Source of the DNA: Streptomyces sp. D2-8
Lineage (GTDB): Bacteria > Actinomycetota > Actinomycetes > Streptomycetales > Streptomycetaceae
DNA length: 64,000 nt
Direction: 5' to 3'
Assembly: GCF_023184515.1 (NCBI RefSeq)
Contig: NZ_JAAHBP010000025.1
Coordinates: 100,732 to 164,731 of the forward strand
Every line of letters starts with the position of its first letter. Position 1 is the stretch's first letter. The notes under the pieces were generated by a model that worked only from the letters and a program-made list of their open reading frames with translations, made no database searches and had not been told where the DNA came from. Position numbers and translations under genes: made by a program. Positions 7,300 to 16,105 of the stretch are shown here, piece by piece.

Positions 7300-9210
7300 T
7301 CACGCCGCCTGGACGTCCCGTTCCGCCGTGGTGTGGTGGGCGCACGGGCGGGGAGCGGCCAGGCGCCGGCGGCGCAGGAAGCGCGGCAGGGGCGGGGCGA
7401 GGGTGACGAAGCCCTCGGCCTGCATGGCGGCGAAACCGATGCGGGGCAGGTCGGCGGAGGCGCGGTAGACGACGAAGCGGGGCTCCCAGCGCGGCCGGAA
7501 CTTGGCGTTGAACTTGTACAGGGACTCGATCTGGAACCAGCGGGAGAGGAAGACCAGCAGTCCGCGCCAGGCGCGCAGCACCGGTCCGGCACCGATCTTC
7601 TCGCCGCGGGCCAGTGCCGCGCGGAACATGGCGAAGTTGAGGGAGACGCGCGCGATACCGAGTTTGGGGGCGGCCTGGAGGGCGGCCACGATGAGCAGTT
7701 CGTTCATACCGGGGTCGGCCGAGCGGTCGCGGCGCATCAGGTCCAGGGAGGCGCCGTCGGTGCCCCACGGCACGAAGTGCAGGATGGCCTTCAGGTCGCC
7801 GTAGGGGCCGGGGTGTTCGTCCTGTTTGTGGGCGGTGGCGATGAGGCAGTCGCCGTCGGCGGGGTCGCCGACGCGGCCCAGCGCCATGGAGAAGCCGCGT
7901 TCGGTGTCGGTGCCGCGCCAGTCGTCGGCGGCCTGCCGGATGCGTTCCAGCTCGGCCTCGCCGAGGTCACGGACACGTCGGACCCGGGTCTCGTAACCGG
8001 CGCGCTCGATGCGCTTGACCATCTGGCGCACGTTGCGCATCGCGCGGCCGGCGAGGGAGAAATCCGCGACGTCCACCACCGCCTCGTCGCCCAGTTCGAG
8101 GGCGTCGAGCCCGGTCTCACGGGTCCACACCTCGCCGCCGGTCTCGGAGCAGCCCATGACGGCGGGGGTCCAGGAGTGGGCCTTGGCCTCGTCCATGAAG
8201 CGTTCGATGGCGCCGGGCCAGGCCTCGACGTCGCCGATCGGGTCGCCGCTGGCGAGCATCACGCCGGAGACCACGCGGTAGGTCACCGCCGCCTTGCCGC
8301 TGGGGGAGAAGACGACGGCCTTGTCGCGGCGCAGGGCGAAGTGGCCGAGGGAGTCGCGGCGTCCGTGCCGGTCCAGCAGGGCGCGCAGCCGGGTCTCGTC
8401 CTCCTCGGTGAGCTGTGCGGCCGGGTGTTCGGGGCGGAAGGCCAGGTAGATGGTGGTGACGGCGGTGAGCAGGCCGAGGGCGCCGAGTGAGAAGGCGACG
8501 GTCCAGGAGGTGGTGCCCTGGTAGTCGACCGGGCCCTCGAAGCCGAACAGGCCGTAGATGACGTGGGTGATGCGGTCGGCGAGGCTCGGGTCGCCGATGA
8601 TGCGGTCGCCGTGGACGCTGACGATGAGCAGCCCGAGCAGGAGCGAACCGGCGCTCATGAGTACGAAGTTGGCCAGTGCCCGCCAGCGGCTGCGCGGGTC
8701 GGGCAGGGCGTTGAACTGGTCGCGGTGGCGCAGCAGGGGTGCCAGCAGTGCCAGGGAGATCAGCACGCCCACGAGCGAGTGCCGGTAGGTGAACTGCGCG
8801 ACGGCACCGGCGGGCAGGAGCGCCACCGCGGCCCGCCAGGCCCGGCGCTTGCCGCGCTTGAGGCCGTGGGCGAGCAGCAGCAACAGCACGCCGGTGCTGA
8901 GGGACAGGGCGGCCGCGAAGGGGCCGAGCGCGCCGGGCAGGACCTCGGCGATGGCGTGCATCCGGCTGTGCCGGAAGCGGGGGAAGACGCCCGCGGCGAT
9001 GTCCAAGGCGCCCACCAGGGCGCAGGCTCTGCCGACGAGGACGGGGACGGCCTCGGGGCGTGGCCCGCGCAGTATCCGGCTCATCCGGCCCGGACGAGCC
9101 GTGTCGCTGCTGCGACTCGGAACCTCGCCCGACATTTCCTCATCTGTCCTGACAGACATCGCATCCCGTAGTTCTGCGAGAGACCTTGGATCCGGTGCCG
9201 ATTCGGGCAT
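7300..9210 (-). CDS. mprF: MprF-like phosphatidylglycerol aminoacyltransferase (LPG synthase domain, DUF2156)
   Basis: An integral membrane protein with about six hydrophobic helices in the N-terminal half (for example VGRACALVGALDIAAGVF, LSLSTGVLLLLLAHGL, LANFVLMSAGSLLLGLLIVSV). A C-terminal LPG-synthase domain follows, with SPSGKAAVTYRVVSGVMLASGDPIG, FSLAGRAMRNVRQMVKR, GFSMALGRVGDP and MNELLIVAALQAAPKLGIARVSLNFAMFR. MprF enzymes transfer Lys or Ala from tRNA to phosphatidylglycerol and reduce the negative surface charge. It lacks a LysRS domain. The start is uncertain: ATGs at 9210, 9159 and 9135 are in frame and none has a perfect site. A sigma-E-like promoter lies just upstream, and the homologous S. 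coelicolor gene is, to my memory, in the SigE regulon. Confidence 0.88.
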   Translation of the reverse strand: MPESAPDPRSLAELRDAMSVRTDEEMSGEVPSRSSDTARPGRMSRILRGPRPEAVPVLVGRACALVGALDIAAGVFPRFRHSRMHAIAEVLPGALGPFAAALSLSTGVLLLLLAHGLKRGKRRAWRAAVALLPAGAVAQFTYRHSLVGVLISLALLAPLLRHRDQFNALPDPRSRWRALANFVLMSAGSLLLGLLIVSVHGDRIIGDPSLADRITHVIYGLFGFEGPVDYQGTTSWTVAFSLGALGLLTAVTTIYLAFRPEHPAAQLTEEDETRLRALLDRHGRRDSLGHFALRRDKAVVFSPSGKAAVTYRVVSGVMLASGDPIGDVEAWPGAIERFMDEAKAHSWTPAVMGCSETGGEVWTRETGLDALELGDEAVVDVADFSLAGRAMRNVRQMVKRIERAGYETRVRRVRDLGEAELERIRQAADDWRGTDTERGFSMALGRVGDPADGDCLIATAHKQDEHPGPYGDLKAILHFVPWGTDGASLDLMRRDRSADPGMNELLIVAALQAAPKLGIARVSLNFAMFRAALARGEKIGAGPVLRAWRGLLVFLSRWFQIESLYKFNAKFRPRWEPRFVVYRASADLPRIGFAAMQAEGFVTLAPPLPRFLRRRRLAAPRPCAHHTTAERDVQAA

Positions 9211-9229
9211 CCGGCGACATTGCGCCCTC

Positions 9230-9258
9230 TAGGACGGTGTCTCGGGGGAAGAGGTTCA
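9230..9258 (-). promoter_or_regulatory. candidate sigma-E-type promoter of the mprF-like gene
   Basis: On the minus strand TGAACC (9258-9253) is separated by 17 nt from GTCCTA (9235-9230). This resembles the GGAAC / cGTC pattern of Streptomyces SigE promoters. The start site would fall near 9223, giving a short leader to the ATG at 9210 or a normal one to 9159. It was judged by eye only. Confidence 0.4.
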
Positions 9259-9366
9259 CTCCCCTGGTCAAAGCCGTTTCAAAGGCCAAGGAAAGTCCGG
9301 GACAAGCCCTTGCGAAAACGATCGCGGGGCCGGCCCGGACGGAGAGCGCGGACAGGTAACCAACGC

Positions 9367-10485
9367 ATGGGTCTGACGAGCAACAAGGTGCTGGTGCTGG
9401 CGGTGCTGTCCGCCGTACTGCTGTTCGCCGGCACTGTCTGGCTGTGGCCACGGCTGGCCCGTCGCAGCTGGCCTGCCGTGGGCGGGCGGGTCGGTCTGCT
9501 GCTGGGCACCCAGGTGGCGCTGTTCGCCGCGGTGGGCCTCGCCGCCAACCAGGCCTTCGGGTTCTACGCGAGCTGGGCGGACCTGTTCGGGCAGGAGAAG
9601 GATCAGGGCGTGGTCGTCGACCACACGCCGGGCGGTGGACCGCTGGAGGTGGTCGGCTCGCGCCGGGTGCCGGGGGCGGGCGGTGCGCTGCCCCGGGCCG
9701 GCGGCCGGGTCCAACAGGTCGACATCGTGGGCCGTACGACGGACATCGCCACGCCCGCGTACGTCTATCTGCCGCCGGAGTACTTCCAGTCGCGGTACCG
9801 CACCCACAGGTTCCCGACGGCCGTCGTGCTGACGGGCTACCCGGGTACGGCGTCGGCGCTGGTGGAGAAGCTCCACTATCCGCGTACGGCCCTGGAGCTG
9901 GCCCGGGCGGGCCGGGCGGAGCCGATGATCCTCGTGATGCTGCGGCCGACGGTGGCGCCGCCCCGGGACACGGAGTGCGTCGACATCCCGGGTGGTCCGC
10001 AGACCGAGTCGTTCTTCGCGAAGGATCTCCCGGACGCGTTGCGCACGCACTACAGGGTGGCCGAAAAGCCGGGCGGTCTGGGCATCATCGGCAACTCCAC
10101 GGGCGGCTACTGCGCGTTGAAGATCGCCCTGCACCATCCCGATGTGTACGCGGCCGGGGCGGGACTGTCCGCGTACTACAAGGCGCCGATCGACGCCACG
10201 ACAGGCGATCTCTTCCAGGGCGACAAGGCGCTGCGCAATCGCGCCGACCTGTGGTGGTACCTCGCGCACACGCCGGCTCCCGATACGTCCCTGCTGGTCA
10301 GCAGCAGCAAGCGGGGGGAGAGCAACTACAAGGACACGCTGAAGTTCATGGAGCGGGTGAAGGGCACCGGGCGGACCCGGATCTCGTCGATCGTCCTCGA
10401 AAGCGGCGGGCACAACTTCAACACCTGGCGGCGCGAGATTCCGGCGGCGCTGGAGTGGATGAGCGGGCGGCTGAGCGGCCGTTGA
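9367..10485 (+). CDS. membrane-anchored alpha/beta-hydrolase (esterase family PF00756)
   Basis: A 372-residue protein with two N-terminal membrane helices (about residues 7-28 and 41-61). An extracytoplasmic esterase-D-type hydrolase domain follows: AYVYLPPEYFQSRYRTHRFPTAVVLTGYPG, nucleophile motif GNSTGG with Ser244, and the late His of VLESGGHNFNTWRREIPAALEWM. This family includes antigen-85 mycolyltransferases and trehalose esterases, but the substrate here is unknown. It is divergent from the mprF-like gene with 156 bp between them, which suggests a joint role at the cell envelope. The frame extends upstream to 9220, but the ATG at 9367 starts directly before the first helix. Confidence 0.85.
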   Translation: MGLTSNKVLVLAVLSAVLLFAGTVWLWPRLARRSWPAVGGRVGLLLGTQVALFAAVGLAANQAFGFYASWADLFGQEKDQGVVVDHTPGGGPLEVVGSRRVPGAGGALPRAGGRVQQVDIVGRTTDIATPAYVYLPPEYFQSRYRTHRFPTAVVLTGYPGTASALVEKLHYPRTALELARAGRAEPMILVMLRPTVAPPRDTECVDIPGGPQTESFFAKDLPDALRTHYRVAEKPGGLGIIGNSTGGYCALKIALHHPDVYAAGAGLSAYYKAPIDATTGDLFQGDKALRNRADLWWYLAHTPAPDTSLLVSSSKRGESNYKDTLKFMERVKGTGRTRISSIVLESGGHNFNTWRREIPAALEWMSGRLSGR

Positions 10486-10620
10486 AAATGATCTTGGGAA
10501 TTGGATGAGCGGCCGATTCCGGTTCTTCCCGAGTTCTGATGCCGTGTGAACGTTTCGGTGTGGCTTTGTTTTTGCGGGGTGGCTCACCATGATTCGCCTA
10601 CGCGCGGTAAGTTTCTGGCC

Positions 10621-11874
10621 ATGCCACGTGGACGTCACCGCCATTCACCGCCCCTGCACAGGATGCTGCCCCCGTCGGCGATCGCAGGCGTCTCCCTCGT
10701 CTGCGCCCTGGGGCCCTGGGTGTTCACGGAGCCGATGGCGCTCCGCGGCCTGGCCGCTGCCGCCGCGGCGACGGCGGTCATCGGCGCGGTCGTGCTGCGC
10801 CGTTGGGACACTCAGGCGGGCAAGCGCGTCGCCGACCTCACGCGCGCGCGTGCGAGCGACGAGTGGCGCTTCGAGGAGCGGGTCGCCGAACTGGAGGCCG
10901 ACCTCGAGGAGTCGCGCGAGCTGCGCGGGAAGCTGGAGCAGCGGCTGCGCGCCAAGCGCACGGAACTGGCCGGGCTGCGCAACGAGCACGCCGCGCTGCT
11001 GCGCCGGTACGCCACGGCGGAGGCCGATCGCGCGAGCGTCCTGGAGGAACGCAGGGTGCTCGAGATAGAGGCGACGGCTCCGGTCCGGGCCGCGCTGCCG
11101 GCGGGGGCGTCGGAGGCGGCGGACGCCGCGCCGGAGCCGGACGAGGCGCCTGCCGCTCTCACCGTCGAGGAGGGGCCCGCGGTTCCCGCCGTGTTCTCGC
11201 CCGAGGGTTCCCGGCTGTTCCTGCGGGCCGCGGTGGCACTCGCCCGGTTCGACGGTGAGACGGTCCCGGACCCGGACGGTGGCGGCGACGGCGACGGCGT
11301 ACCGAAGGGTGAGGACGCGGAGCCCGCGCAGGAGCCGAAGCGGGAGCAGGCGGAGCAGCGAGAGCAGACGCGGGAGGACGAGGCGCAGGGGCAGTCCGAG
11401 GCGGCCGACGGGCACGAGCGCGCGACCGCCGAGACCTCCGAGCCGGCCGACGAGCCTACTGCGCCGGCCGCTGAGACCTCGGTGCCGGTCGGTGAGACCT
11501 CCCTGTCGGCCGGTGAGGGAGAGCGACTCCCCGAGTCCGCGCGGCCCGGTAGCGCGCTCGCCGGTCACTACACCGTGCCGACCGCCGTGGCCGTCGCGCC
11601 GCAGTCGCCGGTGCGGCGTCCGCTGGCCGAGGGGGGCTTCGACTTCTTCGGCACCAAGGCCGGCACCTCTCGGGCGGCCCTGGAGGCCGTGCAGAACGAG
11701 GACCTCGCCGATGTCGTCGGCCAGGAGGCGCTCGCCCTGCACAAGGCCGAGACCGAGGCCCGTTACAAGCCGGCCGACGAGGAGTCGCGCGGTATCGGCC
11801 AGGTCATCGACCTGACGGCGCACGACGAGACGGAGCAGATCGACGTACAGGGACTGCGGAGCGCGGTGTCCTGA
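10621..11874 (+). CDS. membrane-anchored coiled-coil protein, conserved in Streptomyces
   Basis: A 417-residue protein of unknown function. A short basic N-terminus (PRGRHRHSPPLHR) precedes two membrane helices (about residues 20-55). A long charged coiled coil follows (RARASDEWRFEERVAELEADLEESRELRGKLEQRLRAKRTELAGL), then a low-complexity Glu/Ala/Pro-rich region with repeated ETSxPxxE units. A more conserved C-terminus, GGFDFFGTK through QVIDLTAHDETEQIDV, looks like a docking segment. The ATG at 10621 is chosen over the in-frame start at 10546 because the hydrophobic N-terminus is then normal. It ends in a strong terminator. Confidence 0.8.
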   Translation: MPRGRHRHSPPLHRMLPPSAIAGVSLVCALGPWVFTEPMALRGLAAAAAATAVIGAVVLRRWDTQAGKRVADLTRARASDEWRFEERVAELEADLEESRELRGKLEQRLRAKRTELAGLRNEHAALLRRYATAEADRASVLEERRVLEIEATAPVRAALPAGASEAADAAPEPDEAPAALTVEEGPAVPAVFSPEGSRLFLRAAVALARFDGETVPDPDGGGDGDGVPKGEDAEPAQEPKREQAEQREQTREDEAQGQSEAADGHERATAETSEPADEPTAPAAETSVPVGETSLSAGEGERLPESARPGSALAGHYTVPTAVAVAPQSPVRRPLAEGGFDFFGTKAGTSRAALEAVQNEDLADVVGQEALALHKAETEARYKPADEESRGIGQVIDLTAHDETEQIDVQGLRSAVS

Positions 11875-11888
11875 GACCCGTTGTGGCG

Positions 11889-11919
11889 GAAGGCCCCCCG
11901 GCTACGGCCGGGGGCCTTC
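11889..11919 (+). terminator. terminator between the coiled-coil gene and the PH-domain operon
   Basis: Arms GAAGGCCCCC (11889-11898) and GGGGGCCTTC (11910-11919) form a GC-rich hairpin. It lies between two convergent genes and can serve both strands. Confidence 0.7.
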
Positions 11920-11931
11920 GGCTTTGGGGAG

Positions 11932-13266
11932 TCATGCCATCCAGCGGTCCGGCCGCGCGTCCCTGCGCCCGGTCCGGGACCGCTCCGCCTGGGCCGCCAG
12001 CAGCTCGCGCGCCTCGGCCGCGTCCCGCAGCCGGGCCCGCACCGTCTTGTTCGCGCCCGTGTCCACACACACGTCGGCGACGCCCCGGGCCCGCTCCCAC
12101 GGCCCCTGCGTCATCCGCACGCTCTGCACCTTGGCGTGCGGCACCAGCGCCAGGTTCCGCCGCAGCAGCCCGGACCGGGCGGCGAACACCGCGTCCGTGA
12201 CGGCGAGCCCGTATCCGCGCCACCACAGCGGCACGCACCAGCGGGCGCTGCGCGGCGCCGGCGACAGGGCCTCGGGGCCCGGCACGCTCACCCCGGGCAG
12301 CACGCGCGCGACGACGTCCTCGGCGATCTCGCGCGGAGCGACCGGCACCAGTACGGAGTTGGACGAGCCCGCCACGTCCAGTTCCACGCGCACCCAGCCG
12401 CGGCGCCGCCACAGCAGCGGTTCGACGATCCGTACGGTCTGGACGCGTCCCGGCGGCACCGTCTCGTGGGCCCGGTCCAGCAGGCCGTGGTCGAGGCGCA
12501 GCCCGTCGGGCGACTCGCCCACCGTCCAGTCGTACTCGGCGACGAACCGGCCGACGCTGCTCGCGCCCGCCGCGCCCAGCAGCGGCAGGGCGACCGCGAG
12601 GACCGTCCACAGGCTGTGGGTGGCCAGCCACAGCACCGGCGGGACGACGAGGGCCGCGGCCAGCGACACCCAGGTCGCGCCCGTCAGCACCAGCGACAGG
12701 GCGAGGACGCCCGGCGGCACCCGCAGCAGCTGCCGGGACGGGGCCTCGCCGACCTCGTGCGCGGTCTCGGGCGCGAAACCGGCCGCCCGGGCGAGCAGTT
12801 CGGCCCGCAGCGTCCGTGCCTCGTCCGCGCCCAGGAAGGCCAGTTCGTCCTTCTTGTCGGTGCCTATGACGTCGATCTTGAGCTTGGAGACGCCCGCGAC
12901 CCGGGCGAGCAGCGGCTGGGTGACGTCGATGGCCTGGATCCGCTCCAGCCGGATGTGCGCGGTGCGCCGGAAGACGAGTCCGGTACGGATGCGCAGTTCG
13001 GTCCCGGTCACCGCGAAGTGCGTGAACCACCAGGAGCAGAAGCCGTAGAGGGCGGCGGCCGGGACGAGCACGGCGAGGCCGATCAGCAGCGTGGTCGTCG
13101 TCAGCCGGGTCAGATGGCGCTGCGCCCCGTCGGGGTCGTGCACGGCCCAGCCGATGAGCACGGCGACCGGTGCCCAGGCGCGGCGCAGCGGTGTGACGGG
13201 GTGCAGCCGCCGCTCGGTGACCTCGGCGGCGGCCTTGGAGGCCTCGGCGGCCTCGGGCGCCGTCAC
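11932..13266 (-). CDS. bacterial PH-domain membrane protein (YdbT-like)
   Basis: A 444-residue protein with repeated bacterial PH domains (bPH2/DUF304) joined to paired membrane helices. The first PH unit starts at about residue 75 (FTHFAVTGTELRIRTGLVFRRTAHIRLERIQAIDVTQPLLARVAG), the second near YDWTVGESPDGLRLDHGLLDRAHETVPPGRVQTVRIVEPLLWR, and the third near GLAVTDAVFAARSGLLRRNLALVPHAKVQSVRMTQGP. B. subtilis YdbT and YdbS were linked to resistance to a bacteriocin, but the biochemical role is unknown. The GTG start at 13266 overlaps the stop of the upstream gene (GTGA), so the two form a coupled pair. Confidence 0.85.
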   Translation of the reverse strand: MTAPEAAEASKAAAEVTERRLHPVTPLRRAWAPVAVLIGWAVHDPDGAQRHLTRLTTTTLLIGLAVLVPAAALYGFCSWWFTHFAVTGTELRIRTGLVFRRTAHIRLERIQAIDVTQPLLARVAGVSKLKIDVIGTDKKDELAFLGADEARTLRAELLARAAGFAPETAHEVGEAPSRQLLRVPPGVLALSLVLTGATWVSLAAALVVPPVLWLATHSLWTVLAVALPLLGAAGASSVGRFVAEYDWTVGESPDGLRLDHGLLDRAHETVPPGRVQTVRIVEPLLWRRRGWVRVELDVAGSSNSVLVPVAPREIAEDVVARVLPGVSVPGPEALSPAPRSARWCVPLWWRGYGLAVTDAVFAARSGLLRRNLALVPHAKVQSVRMTQGPWERARGVADVCVDTGANKTVRARLRDAAEARELLAAQAERSRTGRRDARPDRWMA

Positions 13267-13793
13267 AGCCCCGCCGACCGGGCTTCGCCCAGCTCGGTGA
13301 GCCGGTCGCGCAGCCGTTCCGCCTCGGCCGGGTCCAGGCCGGGGATGGTCGCGTCGGTGGCCGCGGCGGCCGTGTGCAGCTGCACGCTGGCCAGCCCGAA
13401 GTGCCGCTCGACGGGCCCGGAGGTGACCTCGACCAGCTGCATCCGCCCGTACGGCACGACCGTCTCCTCGCGCCACAGCACGCCACGGCTGATCAGCAGG
13501 TCGTCGGCGCGCTCGGCGTACCGCCAGGAACGCCAGTTGCGGTCGATCATCACCCAGCCCCAGGCCATCAGCGCCAGCGGCGGCAGCGCGAAGGCGGCCC
13601 AGGCGGGCCCGGCCAGCAGCCCCGGCAGCAGCCCGGCGGCCAGGGCGATCAGCCCGAGCCACACGACCAGCAGCAGCCGGCGCATCTTCAGCAGGCCGGG
13701 CGGCAGCGCGATCCACACCGGCTCGTTCTCGACGGCCTCGATCATGCCCTGCGGCCCGTCCGGCCCCGCCTCGTGCCCACTCCCCGTATCCAT
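13263..13793 (-). CDS. bacterial PH-domain membrane protein (YdbS-like)
   Basis: A 176-residue protein with two adjacent membrane helices (KMRRLLLVVWLGLIALAAGLLPG and AWAAFALPPLALMAWGWVMI). A single bacterial PH domain follows, with the signature YAERADDLLISRGVLWREETVVPYGRMQLVEVTSGPVERHFGLASVQL. It is the small partner of the YdbT-like gene next to it, to which it is coupled by a 4-bp overlap. The start at 13793 lacks a clear ribosome-binding site, and the ATG 16 codons later (MIEAVENEPVW) is an alternative. The promoter region of 31 bp is shared with the divergent nuoD paralogue. Confidence 0.85.
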   Translation of the reverse strand: MDTGSGHEAGPDGPQGMIEAVENEPVWIALPPGLLKMRRLLLVVWLGLIALAAGLLPGLLAGPAWAAFALPPLALMAWGWVMIDRNWRSWRYAERADDLLISRGVLWREETVVPYGRMQLVEVTSGPVERHFGLASVQLHTAAAATDATIPGLDPAEAERLRDRLTELGEARSAGL

Positions 13794-13824
13794 GGGGCCA
13801 GCGTACGTAGGAGAGACTGTGTTC

Positions 13825-14976
13825 ATGACTCCTACGACGGAGACCATGGTCGGAATCGGCGGCGCCGCGGAGAGCACCGACATGGTGCTCAACATCGGGC
13901 CGCAGCACCCGTCGACCCATGGTGTGCTGCGGCTGAAGCTCGTCCTGGACGGCGAGCGCATCAAGCACGCGGAGCCGGTGATCGGCTATATGCACCGCGG
14001 CGCGGAGAAGCTGTTCGAGGCGCGTGACTACCGCCAGATCATCATGCTCGCCAACCGCCACGACTGGCTGTCGGCGTTCTCCAACGAGCTGGGCGTGGTC
14101 CTGGCCGTGGAGCGGATGCTCGGCATGGAGGTCCCCGAGCGCGCGGTGTGGCTGCGCACGCTGCTCGCCGAGCTGAACCGGGTGCTCAACCACCTGATGT
14201 TCCTCGGCTCGTACCCGCTGGAGCTCGGCGGGATCACCCCGATCTTCTACGCCTTCCGGGAGCGCGAGGAGCTCCAGCACGTCATGGAGGAGGTCTCCGG
14301 CGGGCGGATGCACTACATGTTCAACCGCGTGGGCGGCCTCAAGGAGGACCTGCCGGCCGGGTGGGCCACCCGCGCGCGCAGCGCCGTCGCCGACGTGCGC
14401 TCCCGGATGGACCGCTTCGACGACCTGGTGCTCGGCAACGAGATCTTCCGCGGCCGCACGAGGAGCGTCGGTGTCCTCACCCCGGAGGCCGTCCACGCGT
14501 ACGGCGTCAGCGGTCCGGTCGGCCGCGCCTCGGGCGTCGACCTCGACCTGCGCCGGGACGAGCCGTACCTCGCCTACGGCGAGCTGGGCGACGTCCTGAA
14601 GGTGGTCACCCGGCAGGAGGGCGACTGCCTCGCCCGCTTCGAGTGCCTCCTGGAGCAGACGCACAACGCGCTGGACCTGGCCGACGCCTGCCTCGACCGG
14701 CTCGCCGAGCTGCCGCCCGGGCCGGTCAACCAGCGGCTCCCGAAGGTCCTGAAGGCCCCCGAGGGCCACACCTACGCGTGGACCGAGAACCCCCTCGGCA
14801 TCAACGGCTACTACCTCGTCAGCAAGGGCGAGAAGACCCCCTACCGGCTGAAGCTGCGCTCGGCGTCGTACAACAACATCCAGGCGCTGACGGAGCTGCT
14901 GCCGGGGACGCTGGTCGCCGACATGGTGGCGATCCTGGGGTCGATGTTCTTCGTGGTCGGGGACATCGACAAGTAG
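13825..14976 (+). CDS. nuoD2: orphan NADH-quinone oxidoreductase subunit D paralogue (NuoD2)
   Basis: A 383-residue homologue of the 49-kDa (NDUFS2/NuoD) subunit of respiratory complex I. The family blocks are intact: NIGPQHPSTHGVLRL, PVIGYMHRGAEKLFE, NRHDWLSAFSNELG, HLMFLGSYPLELGGITPIFYAFREREEL and the C-terminal DMVAILGSMFFVVGDIDK. No other nuo gene lies nearby, so it is a solitary copy separate from the main operon. The ATG at 13825 has AGGAGA at 13809-13814. The next gene is a convergent methyltransferase of the family that modifies this subunit in mitochondria. Confidence 0.92.
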   Translation: MTPTTETMVGIGGAAESTDMVLNIGPQHPSTHGVLRLKLVLDGERIKHAEPVIGYMHRGAEKLFEARDYRQIIMLANRHDWLSAFSNELGVVLAVERMLGMEVPERAVWLRTLLAELNRVLNHLMFLGSYPLELGGITPIFYAFREREELQHVMEEVSGGRMHYMFNRVGGLKEDLPAGWATRARSAVADVRSRMDRFDDLVLGNEIFRGRTRSVGVLTPEAVHAYGVSGPVGRASGVDLDLRRDEPYLAYGELGDVLKVVTRQEGDCLARFECLLEQTHNALDLADACLDRLAELPPGPVNQRLPKVLKAPEGHTYAWTENPLGINGYYLVSKGEKTPYRLKLRSASYNNIQALTELLPGTLVADMVAILGSMFFVVGDIDK

Positions 14977-14979
14977 GGC

Positions 14980-15987
14980 CTATGCGGACGGTGCGGCCAG
15001 CACGTCCGGAATCCCGACCGGCTGCACCAGCCAGCCGAAATCGCCCAGTCCGCCCGTCGCGGTGAGCTCGGCGGCCTCTCCGGCGCTCGCGAGGGCGCGT
15101 ACGTAGGCGGCGGGGTCGGTGGAGGCCAGCGTGAGCGGGGGGCGTGCGCCCGTCACGCCCAGGGCGCCCAGCGCCTCGCGCTGGGGGAGCACACGCCCGC
15201 CGGGCAGCGCGCACGCGTCCAGGGCGACATGAGCCGTGATGTCGCAGGAGCCGTCCGGGACGGGTGTGGTCTCGCGGCCTTCCCGGAACCCGGCGAGCGT
15301 CCCGAACGGCGGCCGGGTCTGCGCGGTGTGCGCGTAGTCCACGGCGACGGCGCACCCTCGCTGAAGCGTCGCGACCGCCGCGGCCCAGGCCTCGTCCCGG
15401 GGCAGGCCGATCTCGGCCCGCAGACCCTCCTCGCCGGGCAGCGGCCACCACCGCTCCAGCCACCGCGCCTGCGCTCCCTCCACCGGCTCCCCGAGCCGCT
15501 CGGTCCCGTCCTCCCGGACCAGCACCAGCCGGGCGACGCCCGCGGCGTCCACCTCCGCGACCTCCACGGGCACGTTGTCCAGCCATTCGTTGGCGAACAG
15601 CAGCCCGGTCGTCCCCTGAGGGGGCGCGGCCAGCCACTCGATCCGGTGATCGAGCCCCGCGGGCCGCTCGGCGATCTCGACGGCGTACGCGCGCGTGCGG
15701 GCCGCCACGTCGGCGGGGAGGGCGGCCAGTACCCCGCCGGCCAGCTCGCCCCGCCCGGCCGCCATGTCGACGAAGTCGAGGGCCGCGGGCCGCCCCAGCG
15801 CCTCGTCGACCCGGCACAGCAGCCGCGCCACGGCCTCGGCGAACAGCGGCGACGCGTGCACGGACGTCCGGAAGTGCCCGGCCGGCCCCTCGGCCTCGGC
15901 CCGCCGGTAGAAGCCACCCGGCGCGTACAGCGCGCCCTGCGCCGCCGCGCGCCACCCGTGCCACTGGTCCCTTGTTCCCGCCGTCAC
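14980..15987 (-). CDS. MidA/NDUFAF7-like SAM-dependent methyltransferase (Methyltransf_28)
   Basis: A 335-residue protein. Its SAM-binding segment LDFVDMAAGRGELAGGVLAALP and the diagnostic GLLFANEWLDNVPVEV block match the COG1565/DUF185 family, as do the N-terminal GGFYRRAEAEGPAGHFRTS block and VDYAHTAQTRPPFGTLAGF. The mitochondrial member NDUFAF7 dimethylates an arginine of the complex I subunit NDUFS2. Here the gene converges tail-to-tail with a nuoD paralogue, with only 3 bp between stops. The usual Glu of the family ELGAG motif is replaced (DMAAG), so the catalytic details may differ. The substrate assignment is inference. Confidence 0.82.
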   Translation of the reverse strand: MTAGTRDQWHGWRAAAQGALYAPGGFYRRAEAEGPAGHFRTSVHASPLFAEAVARLLCRVDEALGRPAALDFVDMAAGRGELAGGVLAALPADVAARTRAYAVEIAERPAGLDHRIEWLAAPPQGTTGLLFANEWLDNVPVEVAEVDAAGVARLVLVREDGTERLGEPVEGAQARWLERWWPLPGEEGLRAEIGLPRDEAWAAAVATLQRGCAVAVDYAHTAQTRPPFGTLAGFREGRETTPVPDGSCDITAHVALDACALPGGRVLPQREALGALGVTGARPPLTLASTDPAAYVRALASAGEAAELTATGGLGDFGWLVQPVGIPDVLAAPSA

Positions 15988-16105
15988 CGGCCCAGGCTAA
16001 GGGCACGCAACGTACGCAACTCCACCTTGCGGAGTACGCGCGCCCGGTACGGATCGGCCCTCCGGTTGACCCCTGCACCTATCCCGCTTCCCTACGCTGG
16101 GTTAC

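Noticed and set aside
11881..13824. Long plus-strand frame continuous with nuoD2
   Set aside because: The part before 13825 is antisense to the PH-domain genes; nuoD2 has its own ribosome-binding site and a family-typical start.
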